Assembly (NCBI RefSeq): GCF_014489075.1
Contig: NZ_JACTGR010000005.1
Location: forward strand, 310,001-374,000
Source of the DNA: Sphingomonas sp. JC676
GTDB lineage: Bacteria; Pseudomonadota; Alphaproteobacteria; Sphingomonadales; Sphingomonadaceae
Length of the DNA stretch: 64,000 bases
Direction: 5' to 3'
Under the pieces are notes generated by a model that saw nothing but the letters and a program-made list of their open reading frames with translations, was not told the origin of the DNA and searched no databases. Shown piece after piece: positions 42,480-50,919 of the stretch; within the stretch, counting starts at the first letter, position 1, and each line of letters starts with the position of its first letter. Made by a program: the position numbers and the translations under genes.

Positions 42480-43652
42480 TCAAGAAGTCAGATCGCCGCC
42501 CGTCGGTTCCGTGAATTCGGTGCGCGGCGCGTGCCTGCCGCCGTGACGGACGCGCCAGCGGAAGGGGCGGTGGTCGCTTGCGTCGTCGGCCTTGGCCGCG
42601 CGCTCGGCTTCGCTTTCCAGCGCCACCTTGATCATCGCGACGATCGGATCGGCGAGCGCGAGCCCCAGCACACCGAACAAAGTGCTCGCCAGGATCTGCG
42701 ACGAGAGGGTGAGCGCGGGGGGCATGTCTACGGTGCGCCGCGCGACCATCGGGATGACGACATAGCCATCGAAATTCTGGACGCCGAAATAGATGATGAT
42801 CGCCCAGATGCCGGTTTCCTGGCCGGCGCTGAAGCCGACGGTCACCATCATCACGCCCGATATGAATGCGCCGATATTGGGGATGAAGGCGAGCACGCCG
42901 GTGATGATGCCGAGCAGCAGCGCCATCGGCACGCCGGCAAGGCTGAGGAAGAACCAGATCAATATGCCCTCGATCAGCATGCCGAGCAGGCGGCCGGCGA
43001 GCAGGCGGCGCATCGTCGTCGCCATCCGGCTGATCGTCAGCGCGAAGCTGTCCCGCGCGTCGGAGGGCACCATCCATTGCAACCCCCGCTCATAAATCCG
43101 CGGCTCCAACGCCACGAACAGTCCGAGCACGACGATCATCAACAGGCTGGCGACCCCGCCGATCGCGGAACCCACCGCCGAGGTCAGCCGGCCGACCGAG
43201 CCCAGCGCCTGCTGGAGCAGGCCGGTCAGGTCCGAGCGGCCGGGCATCAGCCCGAGATCGGAAATCCAGTGCGCGAGCTTGTTGGCCTGGAATTCCAGCG
43301 TCTGGCGCAACAACTCGGCCTGCTGCGCGATCTGGACGCCGGTCATGTAGAAGATGCCGCCGAAGAACGCGATCACCAGCAGCACGACGATGACGATGCG
43401 CAAGGTGCGCGGCACCGGCAGGATTCGGCCAAGCAGGCGCGCCCCGCCATCTAGCATAGAGGCGAAGACGAGCCCGCCGAAGATGATCAGCAGCGGCTGA
43501 ATCAGGAGCACGATCAGCGCGACGCCGATGGCGAGACCGAACCAGACCGATGCGCGCTTGAGTTCGGCGCGGACCAGCGGATCGCGCAATTCGTTGGGTC
43601 CCGGCTCCTGGACGACCTGGACGGCATCCGATGCGAGCGGGTCGGCGCTCAT
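42480..43652 (-). CDS. AI-2E family transporter (PerM/TqsA superfamily)
   Basis: A 390-residue membrane protein with about eight helices. Features: LLIQPLLIIFGGLVFASMLDG, a cytoplasmic/periplasmic soluble segment of about 80 residues, LAGRLLGMLIEGILIWFFLS, and ILAFIPNIGAFISG-like VLAFIPNIGAFISGVMM, the family hallmark. Family members export diverse small molecules or ions; AI-2 transport should not be assumed. The ATG overlaps the lepB stop (ATGA). A C-terminal basic tail of ~40 residues is unusual but not clearly functional. Confidence 0.92.
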   Translation of the reverse strand: MSADPLASDAVQVVQEPGPNELRDPLVRAELKRASVWFGLAIGVALIVLLIQPLLIIFGGLVFASMLDGGARLLGRILPVPRTLRIVIVVLLVIAFFGGIFYMTGVQIAQQAELLRQTLEFQANKLAHWISDLGLMPGRSDLTGLLQQALGSVGRLTSAVGSAIGGVASLLMIVVLGLFVALEPRIYERGLQWMVPSDARDSFALTISRMATTMRRLLAGRLLGMLIEGILIWFFLSLAGVPMALLLGIITGVLAFIPNIGAFISGVMMVTVGFSAGQETGIWAIIIYFGVQNFDGYVVIPMVARRTVDMPPALTLSSQILASTLFGVLGLALADPIVAMIKVALESEAERAAKADDASDHRPFRWRVRHGGRHAPRTEFTEPTGGDLTS

Positions 43653-44524
43653 TTGGTGTCCCGGCTGGGGTGGAGCGAGGTGCCGGCGCGCCCCGGGCGG
43701 AACGAGGCGGGCCAGGTCAGCGGGTTCCAGGTCGCGCTGCCGTCCAAGGAGAAGGTGATGAACTCGGCGCGGCCGCCGATATTCTCCCAGGGCACGGGAC
43801 CACCCAGCCCGTTCTGGCTGGTCGGGAAGCGGCTGTCGGCGCTGTTGTCGCGATTGTCGCCCATCAGGAAGACATGATCCTTCGGCACCCGGGTCTCGGC
43901 GAAATTGTCGCCGGGGCTCCAGCCCAGATCGATCGTATCATAGGAACGGCCATTGGGCAGCGTCTCGCGGAAGATCGGCAGGCGACAATGCGCGTTGCCC
44001 GCGGCGTCCTTGACCAGGCGGTCGCGGTAGCTGCCATCGTCGCAGCGGCTATTGGCGTCGACGGGCAAGTCGCGGTCGCCCATCGCGCGGCGCGGAATCG
44101 CGACGCCGTTCAGATAGACCACGCCGTTGCGGACCGCGACGCGATCGCCAGGCAGGCCGATCACGCGCTTGATATAGTCGGTTTCCGAACCCGGCGGCGT
44201 CACGATCACCACGTCGCCGCGCTCGGGCAGCCGGCCGAACAGCCGGCCATGGATGAACGGCAGCAGATGGAAGGTCGGCGTGACGAAGCTGTAGCCATAG
44301 GGATATTTGGTCACGACCAGCCGATCGCCCTTGAGCAGCCCCGGCATCATCGATTCGGAGGGGATGTAGAAGGGCTTGGCGACCAGGCTGTGGAAGCCGA
44401 GCACCGCCAGCACCAGCCAGAAGATGCCGCGCGCCTCCGCCCACCAGTCGGTGGCTGGGCGCGCCTCGCTTTTCTCTTCCAGTTCGATGGGCTCTTCCGT
44501 CAACGCAAACTCGTCCGCGGCCAT
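43649..44524 (-). CDS. lepB: Signal peptidase I
   Basis: A 291-residue type I signal peptidase that removes Sec/Tat signal peptides at the outer face of the inner membrane. One N-terminal membrane helix (IFWLVLAVLGFHSLVA), catalytic Ser58 in IPSESMMPGL, catalytic Lys119 in YIKRVIGLPGD, and box E GDNRDNSADSR. The insertion with DANSRCDDGSY...GNAHCRLP may form a disulphide. It begins seven bases after acpS. The neighbouring rnc and era, often next to lepB, are absent here. Confidence 0.96.
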   Translation of the reverse strand: MAADEFALTEEPIELEEKSEARPATDWWAEARGIFWLVLAVLGFHSLVAKPFYIPSESMMPGLLKGDRLVVTKYPYGYSFVTPTFHLLPFIHGRLFGRLPERGDVVIVTPPGSETDYIKRVIGLPGDRVAVRNGVVYLNGVAIPRRAMGDRDLPVDANSRCDDGSYRDRLVKDAAGNAHCRLPIFRETLPNGRSYDTIDLGWSPGDNFAETRVPKDHVFLMGDNRDNSADSRFPTSQNGLGGPVPWENIGGRAEFITFSLDGSATWNPLTWPASFRPGRAGTSLHPSRDTK

Positions 44525-44531
44525 GGGGTAC

Positions 44532-44942
44532 TCAATCCTTGCCCGTCGCCACCGCCTCGATGATCACCATGGCAAATGCCCAGGGATGATCGTCGGTCAA
44601 CGTCAGATGTACTTTCGCGACGTGGCCCTCGGGGGTGATGGCGTCAAGCCTGGCCTTGGCCCCGCCGGTGAGCGCCAAAGTGGGCGCGCCGGACGGCGAA
44701 TTGACGACACCGATGTCCTTGAGGAACACGCCTTGCTTGAAACCGGTTCCGACCGCCTTGGAATAGGCCTCCTTGGCGGCGAAGCGTTTCGCCAGCGTCG
44801 CGGCGTAATTGTGCGGGCGGCGGGCGGCCTTTTTCAGTTCGATCTCTGTAAAGGCGCGGTTCTCGAAGCGGGCGCCGAACCGGTCGAGCGAATTCTGGAT
44901 GCGCTCGATGTTGCAGAGGTCGGATCCGGTGCCGAGGATCAT
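44532..44942 (-). CDS. acpS: Holo-[acyl-carrier-protein] synthase
   Basis: A 136-residue phosphopantetheinyl transferase that loads acyl carrier protein from coenzyme A. GTGSDLCNIERI (Asp binding Mg) and RFAAKEAYSKAVGTGF (Glu/Lys) are the two defining motifs; VHLTLTDDHPWAFAMVI closes the fold. Full length. The ATG overlaps the stop of the small membrane protein by four bases. Function is secure. Confidence 0.96.
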   Translation of the reverse strand: MILGTGSDLCNIERIQNSLDRFGARFENRAFTEIELKKAARRPHNYAATLAKRFAAKEAYSKAVGTGFKQGVFLKDIGVVNSPSGAPTLALTGGAKARLDAITPEGHVAKVHLTLTDDHPWAFAMVIIEAVATGKD

Positions 44943-45223
44943 GGCCACAACCAGATGGCGAGTTGGGCCAGCCACGCGACCGGGGCTGCGGCGATAACAA
45001 GCGCCCACCCGATGCGCGGCCGCGAGGGTGCGATATACACCCCGCCGAGCACCACGGCGGCGCCGAGTGCAACGGACGGAAGGCTTTCGCTCCGAAACAA
45101 TTCCCGCGCCCGCTGGGCAAGTTCAGGATCGACCTTGGACAGATAACGAAGGATCGGCAGCACCGCGCAGAGAGCAGCCAGCGACGCAGCCACGACCGCC
45201 GCCGCCACGAACCCTCGACCCAT
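44939..45223 (-). CDS. Small membrane protein of unknown function
   Basis: A 94-residue protein with about three hydrophobic helices (VAAAVVAASLAALCAVLPIL, VALGAAVVLGGVYIA, WALVIAAAPVAWLAQLAIWL) and a charged loop YLSKVDPELAQRARELFRSE. The start shares one base with the pdxJ stop (TGATG) and its stop overlaps acpS (ATGA), so it is firmly built into the run. I do not recognise the family; its position suggests expression at the same level as pdxJ and acpS. Confidence 0.75.
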   Translation of the reverse strand: MGRGFVAAAVVAASLAALCAVLPILRYLSKVDPELAQRARELFRSESLPSVALGAAVVLGGVYIAPSRPRIGWALVIAAAPVAWLAQLAIWLWP

Positions 45224-45951
45224 CACCGCGCCGAATCCATCAGCGCCCGCATCCGCAGCACCACGGGCACCAGCCCGTCGAAGATCGCCTCGCCGATCAG
45301 GAAATGGCCGATGTTGAGCTCCATCAACTGCGGGATCGCGGCGATGGGGACGACATTGTCGAAGGTAAGGCCATGGCCGGCATGCGGCTCGATGCCGTTC
45401 TTGACCGCGAGCGCGGCGGCATCGGCGAGGCGCTTCAGCTCCTCGGCCTGGGCGGCACCCTCGAGCTCGGCAAAGCGGCCCGTGTGGAGCTCGACGACCG
45501 GCGCGCCGAGACGAATCGCCGCCTCGATCTGGCGCGCGTCGGGCTCGATGAATAGCGAGACCCGGCTGCCATTGTCGCGCAGCCGGGCGACGATCGGTGC
45601 GAGATGATCGTGCTGGCCTGCGGCGTCGAGCCCGCCCTCGGTGGTGCGCTCCTCGCGTTTTTCGGGAACGATGCACACCGCGTGCGGGCGATGGCGCAGC
45701 GCGATCGCCAGCATCTCCTCGGTCGCCGCCATTTCAAGGTTGAGCGGGATGGTCAGTTCGGCGGAGAGGCGGGCGATGTCGTCATCCGTAATGTGGCGGC
45801 GGTCCTCGCGCAGATGCGCGGTGATGCCGTCGGCGCCGGCCTCGGCCGCGAGCAAGGCCGCGCGGACGGGATCGGGATATCCGCTTCCGCGCGCGTTCCG
45901 CACGGTCGCGACATGATCGATGTTGAGGCCGAGGCGGAGCTTGCCGGTCAC
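45223..45951 (-). CDS. pdxJ: Pyridoxine 5'-phosphate synthase
   Basis: A 242-residue TIM-barrel enzyme joining 1-deoxyxylulose 5-phosphate and 3-amino-2-oxopropyl phosphate to give pyridoxine 5'-phosphate. Motifs: RLGLNIDHVATVRNAR, GADGITAHLREDRRHI, NLEMAATEEML, VCIVPEKREERTTEGGLD and NIGHFLIGEAIFDGL. GTG at 45951 overlaps the pyrE stop (GTGA). Full length; function secure. Catalytic His/Glu residues are present. Confidence 0.97.
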   Translation of the reverse strand: MTGKLRLGLNIDHVATVRNARGSGYPDPVRAALLAAEAGADGITAHLREDRRHITDDDIARLSAELTIPLNLEMAATEEMLAIALRHRPHAVCIVPEKREERTTEGGLDAAGQHDHLAPIVARLRDNGSRVSLFIEPDARQIEAAIRLGAPVVELHTGRFAELEGAAQAEELKRLADAAALAVKNGIEPHAGHGLTFDNVVPIAAIPQLMELNIGHFLIGEAIFDGLVPVVLRMRALMDSAR

Positions 45952-46529
45952 GCTATTGCCCGGCTCCCCGGCTTGGTCGCGGGGATCGCCGCCAGTTCGG
46001 GCGGCAATTGATCGGCGGGATAGGCGGGAACGTCGAGTCGCGTCAGCGCGACCAACGGGGTTCCGATATCGGCCTTGCCGTTCGAGCGATCGACGATGCA
46101 CGCCGCGCCGACCAGTTCGCCGGGATGCTTGCGGATCGCGGCGATGCATTCGCGCGATGAGAGCCCGGTGGTCACGATATCCTCGACCATCACGACGCGC
46201 GCGCCGGCAGGTATCTCGAATCCGCGGCGAAGCTGGAACTCGCCGTCCTCGCGCTCAACGAACACCGCCAGGCAGCCGAGTGCTCGCGCAGTCTCATATC
46301 CCGGGATGATTCCACCGATCGCAGGCGAGACGACCATGTCGATATGCCCGAACGATTCGCGGATCAGCGCGCCCAGCGCGCCGCACACGCGCGCGGTGCG
46401 CACGGGATCCTCGAAGATTCGCATCTTCTGGAGAAATACGGGGGAGCGCAGCCCCGAGGAGAGGATGAAATGCCCCTCCAGCAGCGCGCCGGCGTCTCGA
46501 AACTCGTCCAGAATTGCGTCGCCGGTCAA
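45948..46529 (-). CDS. pyrE: Orotate phosphoribosyltransferase
   Basis: A 193-residue enzyme converting orotate and PRPP to OMP in pyrimidine synthesis. Features: LEGHFILSSGLRSPVFLQK, PAIGGIIPGYETARALG and the PRPP loop VVMVEDIVTTGLSS. The start is inferred to be TTG at 46529 because GGAG stands seven bases upstream and the sequence LTGDAILDEFRDAG matches the usual N-terminus; the longer open frame to 46643 lacks family character. First gene of the eight-gene minus-strand run, divergent from ctaC. Confidence 0.94.
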   Translation of the reverse strand: MTGDAILDEFRDAGALLEGHFILSSGLRSPVFLQKMRIFEDPVRTARVCGALGALIRESFGHIDMVVSPAIGGIIPGYETARALGCLAVFVEREDGEFQLRRGFEIPAGARVVMVEDIVTTGLSSRECIAAIRKHPGELVGAACIVDRSNGKADIGTPLVALTRLDVPAYPADQLPPELAAIPATKPGSRAIA

Positions 46530-46605
46530 AGCCTGACTCCATATGTGCGGGGACGGGCGCACTCTTAGGGACCGGCACTCGCGACCGCAACCGCGCGCAA
46601 AAAGC

Positions 46606-46633
46606 TTGAGATCGGGCTTGAGCCGCGTATAGG
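46606..46633 (+). promoter_or_regulatory. Possible sigma-70-type promoter for ctaC
   Basis: TTGAGA, a 16-bp spacer and TATAGG form a recognisable -35/-10 pair about 70 bp before the ctaC start, in the pyrE-ctaC divergent gap. No other pair there fits as well. It is a by-eye match and untested; no FnrL- or RegA-type site could be confidently read. Confidence 0.35.
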
Positions 46634-46702
46634 CCGCTGCCATTGGGGTATTTCCACAAAGCCCCGCCTACGGCGCTCTCGCGAACAGGGTGAATATAGA
46701 CG

Positions 46703-47806
46703 ATGCGCATGCTTGGGTTGACTTCGATTGTCCTGGCCGCGGGGCTTGCCCTCGCCGTGCCCGGGCACGCCCAGAACACCACCGCGCCGGCAGCGCCGGC
46801 CCCGACGGCCGCCGCGCCCGCGGGCACACCGGCCGCAGCGCCGGTCGCCGCTGCCGCCAAGCCGGCGGATCCGACGCTGGACGCGGCGGGCAAGCCGCTG
46901 ACCCATGCCGTTCCCGGCGTCGGCCAGCCGGTCAACGAGGCGATCACGCTGCAACCGCAGGTGACGCCGACCGGCGAGGAGGCGCATCGGTTCCACAACC
47001 TGGTGCTGGTGCCGCTCATCACGGTGATCTCGATCTTCGTGCTGGTGCTGCTGCTCTATGTGATCGTCCGCTATCGCCGCGCCGCCAACCCGACGCCGTC
47101 GCGCACCAGCCACAATGTCGCGATCGAGATCGCTTGGACGCTGATCCCGGTGCTGATCCTGATCGCGATCGCGGTGCCTTCGATCCGGCTGCTCGCGGCA
47201 CAGTTCAAGCCCGCCCCCAAGGATGCGATCACGCTGAAGGCGATCGGCAACCAGTGGTTCTGGTCGTACGAATATCCCGATAACGGCGGCATCCAGATCA
47301 CCGCGAACATGCTCAAGGAAGCCGACCAGGTCGGCAAGGGCGAGCGCTACCGCACCGATGCCGACGGCCCCCGCCTGCTGGCGACCGACGCGCGCGTCGT
47401 GCTGCCTTATGGCGTGCCGATCCGCCTGGTCACCACCGCGACCGACGTGATCCACAGCTGGGCGATGCCCGCCTTCTGGATCAAGCTCGACGCGGTTCCG
47501 GGCAAGCTCAACGAGACGAGCTTCATCATCGACAAGAAGCCGGGCGTCTATTTCGGCCAGTGCTCCGAGCTTTGCGGCGCGCGCCATGCATACATGCCGA
47601 TCGCGGTCGAAGTGGTTTCGCCCGAAGTGTTCGCGCAGTGGGTCGCATCGAAGGGCGGTACGATGCCGTCCGCGAAGCCGGCCGTCGCTGCACCGGCAGC
47701 GGGCAACGAGGCGGCTCCCGCCGCGACAACCAACGCCGCCGAGCCGGCAGCCACCAACGAGGCCGCGGCGGACAACGCCGCCGCCGGCAACACGACGGGC
47801 AATTGA
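46703..47806 (+). CDS. ctaC: Cytochrome c oxidase subunit II
   Basis: A 367-residue CuA-bearing subunit of aa3 oxidase. Signal peptide ending GHAQ, an Ala/Pro-rich linker (~residues 25-55), two membrane helices, then the cupredoxin domain: DVIHSWAMPAFWIKLDAVPG and the CuA site CSELCGARHAYMP at about 287-299. A second Ala/Thr/Asn-rich low-complexity tail of about 50 residues follows the CuA domain and is longer than in many homologues; no haem c motif is present. ctaD begins one base after the stop. Confidence 0.96.
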   Translation: MRMLGLTSIVLAAGLALAVPGHAQNTTAPAAPAPTAAAPAGTPAAAPVAAAAKPADPTLDAAGKPLTHAVPGVGQPVNEAITLQPQVTPTGEEAHRFHNLVLVPLITVISIFVLVLLLYVIVRYRRAANPTPSRTSHNVAIEIAWTLIPVLILIAIAVPSIRLLAAQFKPAPKDAITLKAIGNQWFWSYEYPDNGGIQITANMLKEADQVGKGERYRTDADGPRLLATDARVVLPYGVPIRLVTTATDVIHSWAMPAFWIKLDAVPGKLNETSFIIDKKPGVYFGQCSELCGARHAYMPIAVEVVSPEVFAQWVASKGGTMPSAKPAVAAPAAGNEAAPAATTNAAEPAATNEAAADNAAAGNTTGN

Positions 47807-47807
47807 G

Positions 47808-49481
47808 ATGACCGATACCGCCATCCCGTACGCCGCGCATGCCGATCATGCGCACGACCATCATGACGCGGACCACAAGCCGGGCTTCTTCGCCCGGTGG
47901 TTCATGTCGACGAACCACAAGGACATCGGCACGCTGTACCTGATCTTCGCGATCTTCGCGGGGATCATCGGCGGCGGCATCTCCGGCCTGATGCGGGCCG
48001 AGCTGATGGAGCCGGGCATCCAGTATCTGCCATACTGGGTGGCCAAGCTGCACGGCCCGTCGAGCTTCGACGAGGCGATGCACTTCTGGAACGTTCTCGT
48101 TACCGCGCACGGCCTGATCATGGTGTTCTTCATGGTCATGCCGGCGATGATCGGCGGCTTCGGCAACTGGTTCGTCCCGATCATGATCGGCGCGCCGGAC
48201 ATGGCGTTCCCGCGGATGAACAACATCTCGTTCTGGCTGCTGATCCCGGCCTTCCTGCTGCTTCTCGCCTCGCCCTTTGTCGGCGTCGGCGCGGGCACGG
48301 GCTGGACGGTCTATGCTCCGCTCTCGACCTATGGCGAGCCCGGGCCCTCGGTGGACATGGCGATCCTGTCGCTCCACCTCGCGGGCGCCAGCTCGATCCT
48401 GGGCGCGATCAACTTCATCACCACCATCTTCAACATGCGCGCACCGGGCATGACCCTGCACAAGATGCCGCTGTTCGTGTGGTCGGTGCTGATCACCGCC
48501 TTCCTGCTGCTGCTGGCGCTGCCGGTGCTGGCCGCTGCGATCACCATGCTGCTGACCGACCGCAACTTCGGCACGGCCTTCTATGATCCGCAGTACGGCG
48601 GCGATCCTATCCTGTACCAGCACCTGTTCTGGTTCTTCGGCCATCCCGAGGTGTACATCATGATCCTGCCGGGCTTCGGCATGGTCAGCCACATCGTCGC
48701 GACCTTCAGCCGCAAGCCGGTGTTCGGCTATCTCGGCATGGCATACGCCATGGTCGCGATCGGCCTGGTCGGCTTCGTGGTGTGGGCGCACCACATGTTC
48801 ACCACCGGCCTGAGCGTGAACGTGAAGATGTACTTCACCGCCGCGACCATGGTCATCGCGGTGCCGACCGGCGTGAAGATCTTCTCCTGGATCGCCACGA
48901 TGTGGGGCGGCTCGATCACCTTCAAGACCCCGATGCTGTGGGCGATCGGCTTCATCTTCATGTTCACCGTCGGCGGCGTGACCGGCGTGGTGCTCGCGAA
49001 CGGTGGCGTCGACGATTACATGCAGGACACGTACTACGTGGTGGCGCACTTCCACTACGTGCTGTCGCTCGGCGCGGTGTTCTCGCTGTTCGCCGGCTTC
49101 TATTACTGGTTCCCGAAAATGTCGGGCCGGATGTACAACGAGCTGCTCGGCCAGATCCATTTCTGGGTGTTCTTCATCGGCGTGAACGTGATGTTCTTCC
49201 CGATGCACTTCCTGGGCCTGCAGGGCATGCCGCGGCGCTATCCGGACTATCCCGACGCCTTTGCCTATTGGAACCACATCGCCACGATCGGCTATATGAT
49301 CATGGCAGCCAGCATGGCGGTGTTCTTCATCAACCTCATCTGGTCGCTGGTCGCGGGCCGCAAGGCCGAGGGCAATCCCTGGGGCGAAGGCGCGACGACG
49401 CTCGAATGGACGCTGTCGAGCCCGCCGCCGTTCCACCAGTTCGAGACGCTGCCGGTGATCGACAGCGATTCGCACCACTGA
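47808..49481 (+). CDS. ctaD: Cytochrome c oxidase subunit I
   Basis: A 557-residue haem-copper oxidase core subunit with twelve helices. A His/Asp-rich N-terminus (HADHAHDHHDADH) precedes FMSTNHKDIGTLYLIF. Key residues: LVTAHGLIMVFFMVMPAMIG (haem a ligand), FFGHPEVYIMILPGFG (CuB His cross-linked to Tyr), WAHHMFTTGL (two CuB His) and VAHFHYVLSLGAVF (haem a3 and a ligands). The PEVYI glutamate marks the A1 type. The D-channel NAPDMAFPR-like MIGAPDMAFPRMNN is intact. An intrinsic terminator follows 22 bases after the stop. Confidence 0.98.
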   Translation: MTDTAIPYAAHADHAHDHHDADHKPGFFARWFMSTNHKDIGTLYLIFAIFAGIIGGGISGLMRAELMEPGIQYLPYWVAKLHGPSSFDEAMHFWNVLVTAHGLIMVFFMVMPAMIGGFGNWFVPIMIGAPDMAFPRMNNISFWLLIPAFLLLLASPFVGVGAGTGWTVYAPLSTYGEPGPSVDMAILSLHLAGASSILGAINFITTIFNMRAPGMTLHKMPLFVWSVLITAFLLLLALPVLAAAITMLLTDRNFGTAFYDPQYGGDPILYQHLFWFFGHPEVYIMILPGFGMVSHIVATFSRKPVFGYLGMAYAMVAIGLVGFVVWAHHMFTTGLSVNVKMYFTAATMVIAVPTGVKIFSWIATMWGGSITFKTPMLWAIGFIFMFTVGGVTGVVLANGGVDDYMQDTYYVVAHFHYVLSLGAVFSLFAGFYYWFPKMSGRMYNELLGQIHFWVFFIGVNVMFFPMHFLGLQGMPRRYPDYPDAFAYWNHIATIGYMIMAASMAVFFINLIWSLVAGRKAEGNPWGEGATTLEWTLSSPPPFHQFETLPVIDSDSHH

Positions 49482-49502
49482 GATCCGGCCCAGCTGGAAA
49501 AC

Positions 49503-49537
49503 AAAACGCCTCGGGGAGACCCGGGGCGTTTTCTTTT
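49503..49537 (+). terminator. Rho-independent terminator after ctaD
   Basis: AAAACGCCTCGGG and CCCGGGGCGTTTT pair as a 13-bp stem (one T-G wobble) with a GAGA loop, followed by a T-rich tract (TTCTTTT). It separates ctaCD from the downstream assembly genes, so some of the ctaB-ctaG-ctaE expression must come from read-through or its own promoter. Confidence 0.9.
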
Positions 49538-49623
49538 GTGGAGCCCTTGCGCGCGATGCCCCCGACGGCGCACTTGGATCGTTGAGCGGGTTCAAGTTCG
49601 AATTCACCGATCAAGGGGCGACA

Positions 49624-49911
49624 ATGTACAAATGGCCATATGAGGGCTGGACTAGCGCCAGCATGGATGCTTGGGCGCTGAGCATCGAGGCCTCCACCGT
49701 GATCGGGCTGCGCGTCGCCAAGATGGCCGCCGGCGGACCCGGCGCCAGCGGCGAAGCCTATCTGATGGTGTCGGAGAAGATGCAGTCTGTGTTCGAGCTG
49801 CAATCGGCAATGATGAGCGGACGGCTGGGCGCCAGCCCGCTGACGGGCACGCGCAAGGTGCTCAAGCATTATCGCCGCAAGGTGAAGGCGAACCGCAAGC
49901 GGCTGGGCTGA
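49624..49911 (+). CDS. Small cox-cluster protein of unknown function (phasin-like composition)
   Basis: About 95 residues from ATG at 49624, with AAGGGGCG six bases upstream. MYKWPYEGWTSASMDAWALS opens it, then an Ala/Met-rich amphipathic helical region (IEASTVIGLRVAKMAAGG) and a strongly basic tail (KHYRRKVKANRKRLG). The helical middle with EAYLMVSEKMQSVFELQSAM recalls small phasin-like proteins. No signal peptide or membrane helix. Its position between the ctaD terminator and ctaB may be incidental. I do not recognise it with certainty. Confidence 0.7.
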   Translation: MYKWPYEGWTSASMDAWALSIEASTVIGLRVAKMAAGGPGASGEAYLMVSEKMQSVFELQSAMMSGRLGASPLTGTRKVLKHYRRKVKANRKRLG

Positions 49912-49954
49912 CGGGCCGCTGCCCCTGAAATTCGGCGCATCTCCTTCTACGGAT

Positions 49955-49968
49955 GATGCGATCGCATC
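49955..49968. promoter_or_regulatory. 14-bp perfect palindrome upstream of ctaB
   Basis: GATGCGATCGCATC is a perfect palindrome about 46 bp before the ctaB start and downstream of the ctaD terminator, where a separate promoter would be expected. It contains GCGATCGC, a common octamer in some genomes, so chance is a real possibility. Confidence 0.3.
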
Positions 49969-50013
49969 GCACCCTTTTCCCGCCACGGACTCGGGCCTAT
50001 AGCGCCCGCAATC

Positions 50014-50919
50014 ATGTCGACCGCGTCTGCCCTTTCCCCCGCCCTTCCCGCCGACTGGCGCGACTTTCTTGCGCTGACCAAGCCGCGGGTGATGACGCTC
50101 GTCGTGTTCACCGGGCTGTGCGGGATGCTGGCGGCGCCGGTGCCGATCCATCCCGTGCTGGGCTTCACCGCGATCCTGTGCATCGCGCTCGGCGCAGGCG
50201 CGGCGGGGGCGCTCAACCAATGGTATGAGTCGGACCTCGACGCCAAGATGAAGCGGACGCAGCGGCGGCCGCTGCCCGCCGGGCGGATGGACCGCCAGTC
50301 GGCGCTGCATTTCGGCGTGGGTCTCGCGGTCTTCAGCCTCGTGCTGATGTATTTCGCGATCAACCTGACGGCGACGGTCATCCTCGCCGTCTCGATCCTG
50401 TTCTACGTCTTCATCTACACGATCTGGCTCAAGCGCCGCACGCCGCAGAATATCGTCATCGGTGGCACGGCCGGCGCCTTCCCGCCGCTGATCGGCTGGG
50501 CGGCGGCGACGGGCAACGTCGCGACGCTGCCGATCCTGCTGTTCCTGCTGATCTTCCTGTGGACGCCGCCGCATTTCTGGGCGCTCGCGCTGTTCGTGAA
50601 GACCGATTACGCCAATGCCGGCGTGCCAATGCTGCCGGTCGTCTCGGGCGAGCGCACGACGCGGCACCAGATCGGGCTCTATTCGATCCCTATGGCCGCC
50701 GCGGCGATCGCGCCCTGGCCGCTGGGGCTGACCGGCGCGGTCTATGGCGGGGTTGCGGGCGTCACGACGGCGATCTTCCTGGCGCTGGCGACCCGGGTCG
50801 CGCTGCGCACGACGCAGCCCGACGACAAGATGGCGCCCGAGAAGACGCTGTTCAAATATTCGATTCTCTATCTCTTCGTGATGTTCGGCGCGCTCGTCGT
50901 CGACAGGTGGGTATTATGA
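50014..50919 (+). CDS. ctaB: Protohaem IX farnesyltransferase (haem O synthase)
   Basis: A 301-residue UbiA-type prenyltransferase with about nine helices that farnesylates haem b to haem o for the aa3 oxidase. DFLALTKPRVMTLVVFTGL opens it; the Asp-rich motifs are NQWYESDLDAKMKRTQRRPL and the second loop with ALFVKTDYANAGVPMLP. IFLWTPPHFWALAL is characteristic. The stop overlaps the next ATG by four bases. Confidence 0.96.
   Translation: MSTASALSPALPADWRDFLALTKPRVMTLVVFTGLCGMLAAPVPIHPVLGFTAILCIALGAGAAGALNQWYESDLDAKMKRTQRRPLPAGRMDRQSALHFGVGLAVFSLVLMYFAINLTATVILAVSILFYVFIYTIWLKRRTPQNIVIGGTAGAFPPLIGWAAATGNVATLPILLFLLIFLWTPPHFWALALFVKTDYANAGVPMLPVVSGERTTRHQIGLYSIPMAAAAIAPWPLGLTGAVYGGVAGVTTAIFLALATRVALRTTQPDDKMAPEKTLFKYSILYLFVMFGALVVDRWVL

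Noticed and set aside
46530..46643. The longer pyrE frame starting at 46643
   Set aside because: The extra 38 residues are Arg/Cys-rich and unlike PyrE N-termini; TTG at 46529 has a good Shine-Dalgarno.
47526..49607. A 693-codon frame antisense to ctaC/ctaD
   Set aside because: Both sense genes are certain; the antisense product is a His/Asp/Arg-rich low-complexity chain.
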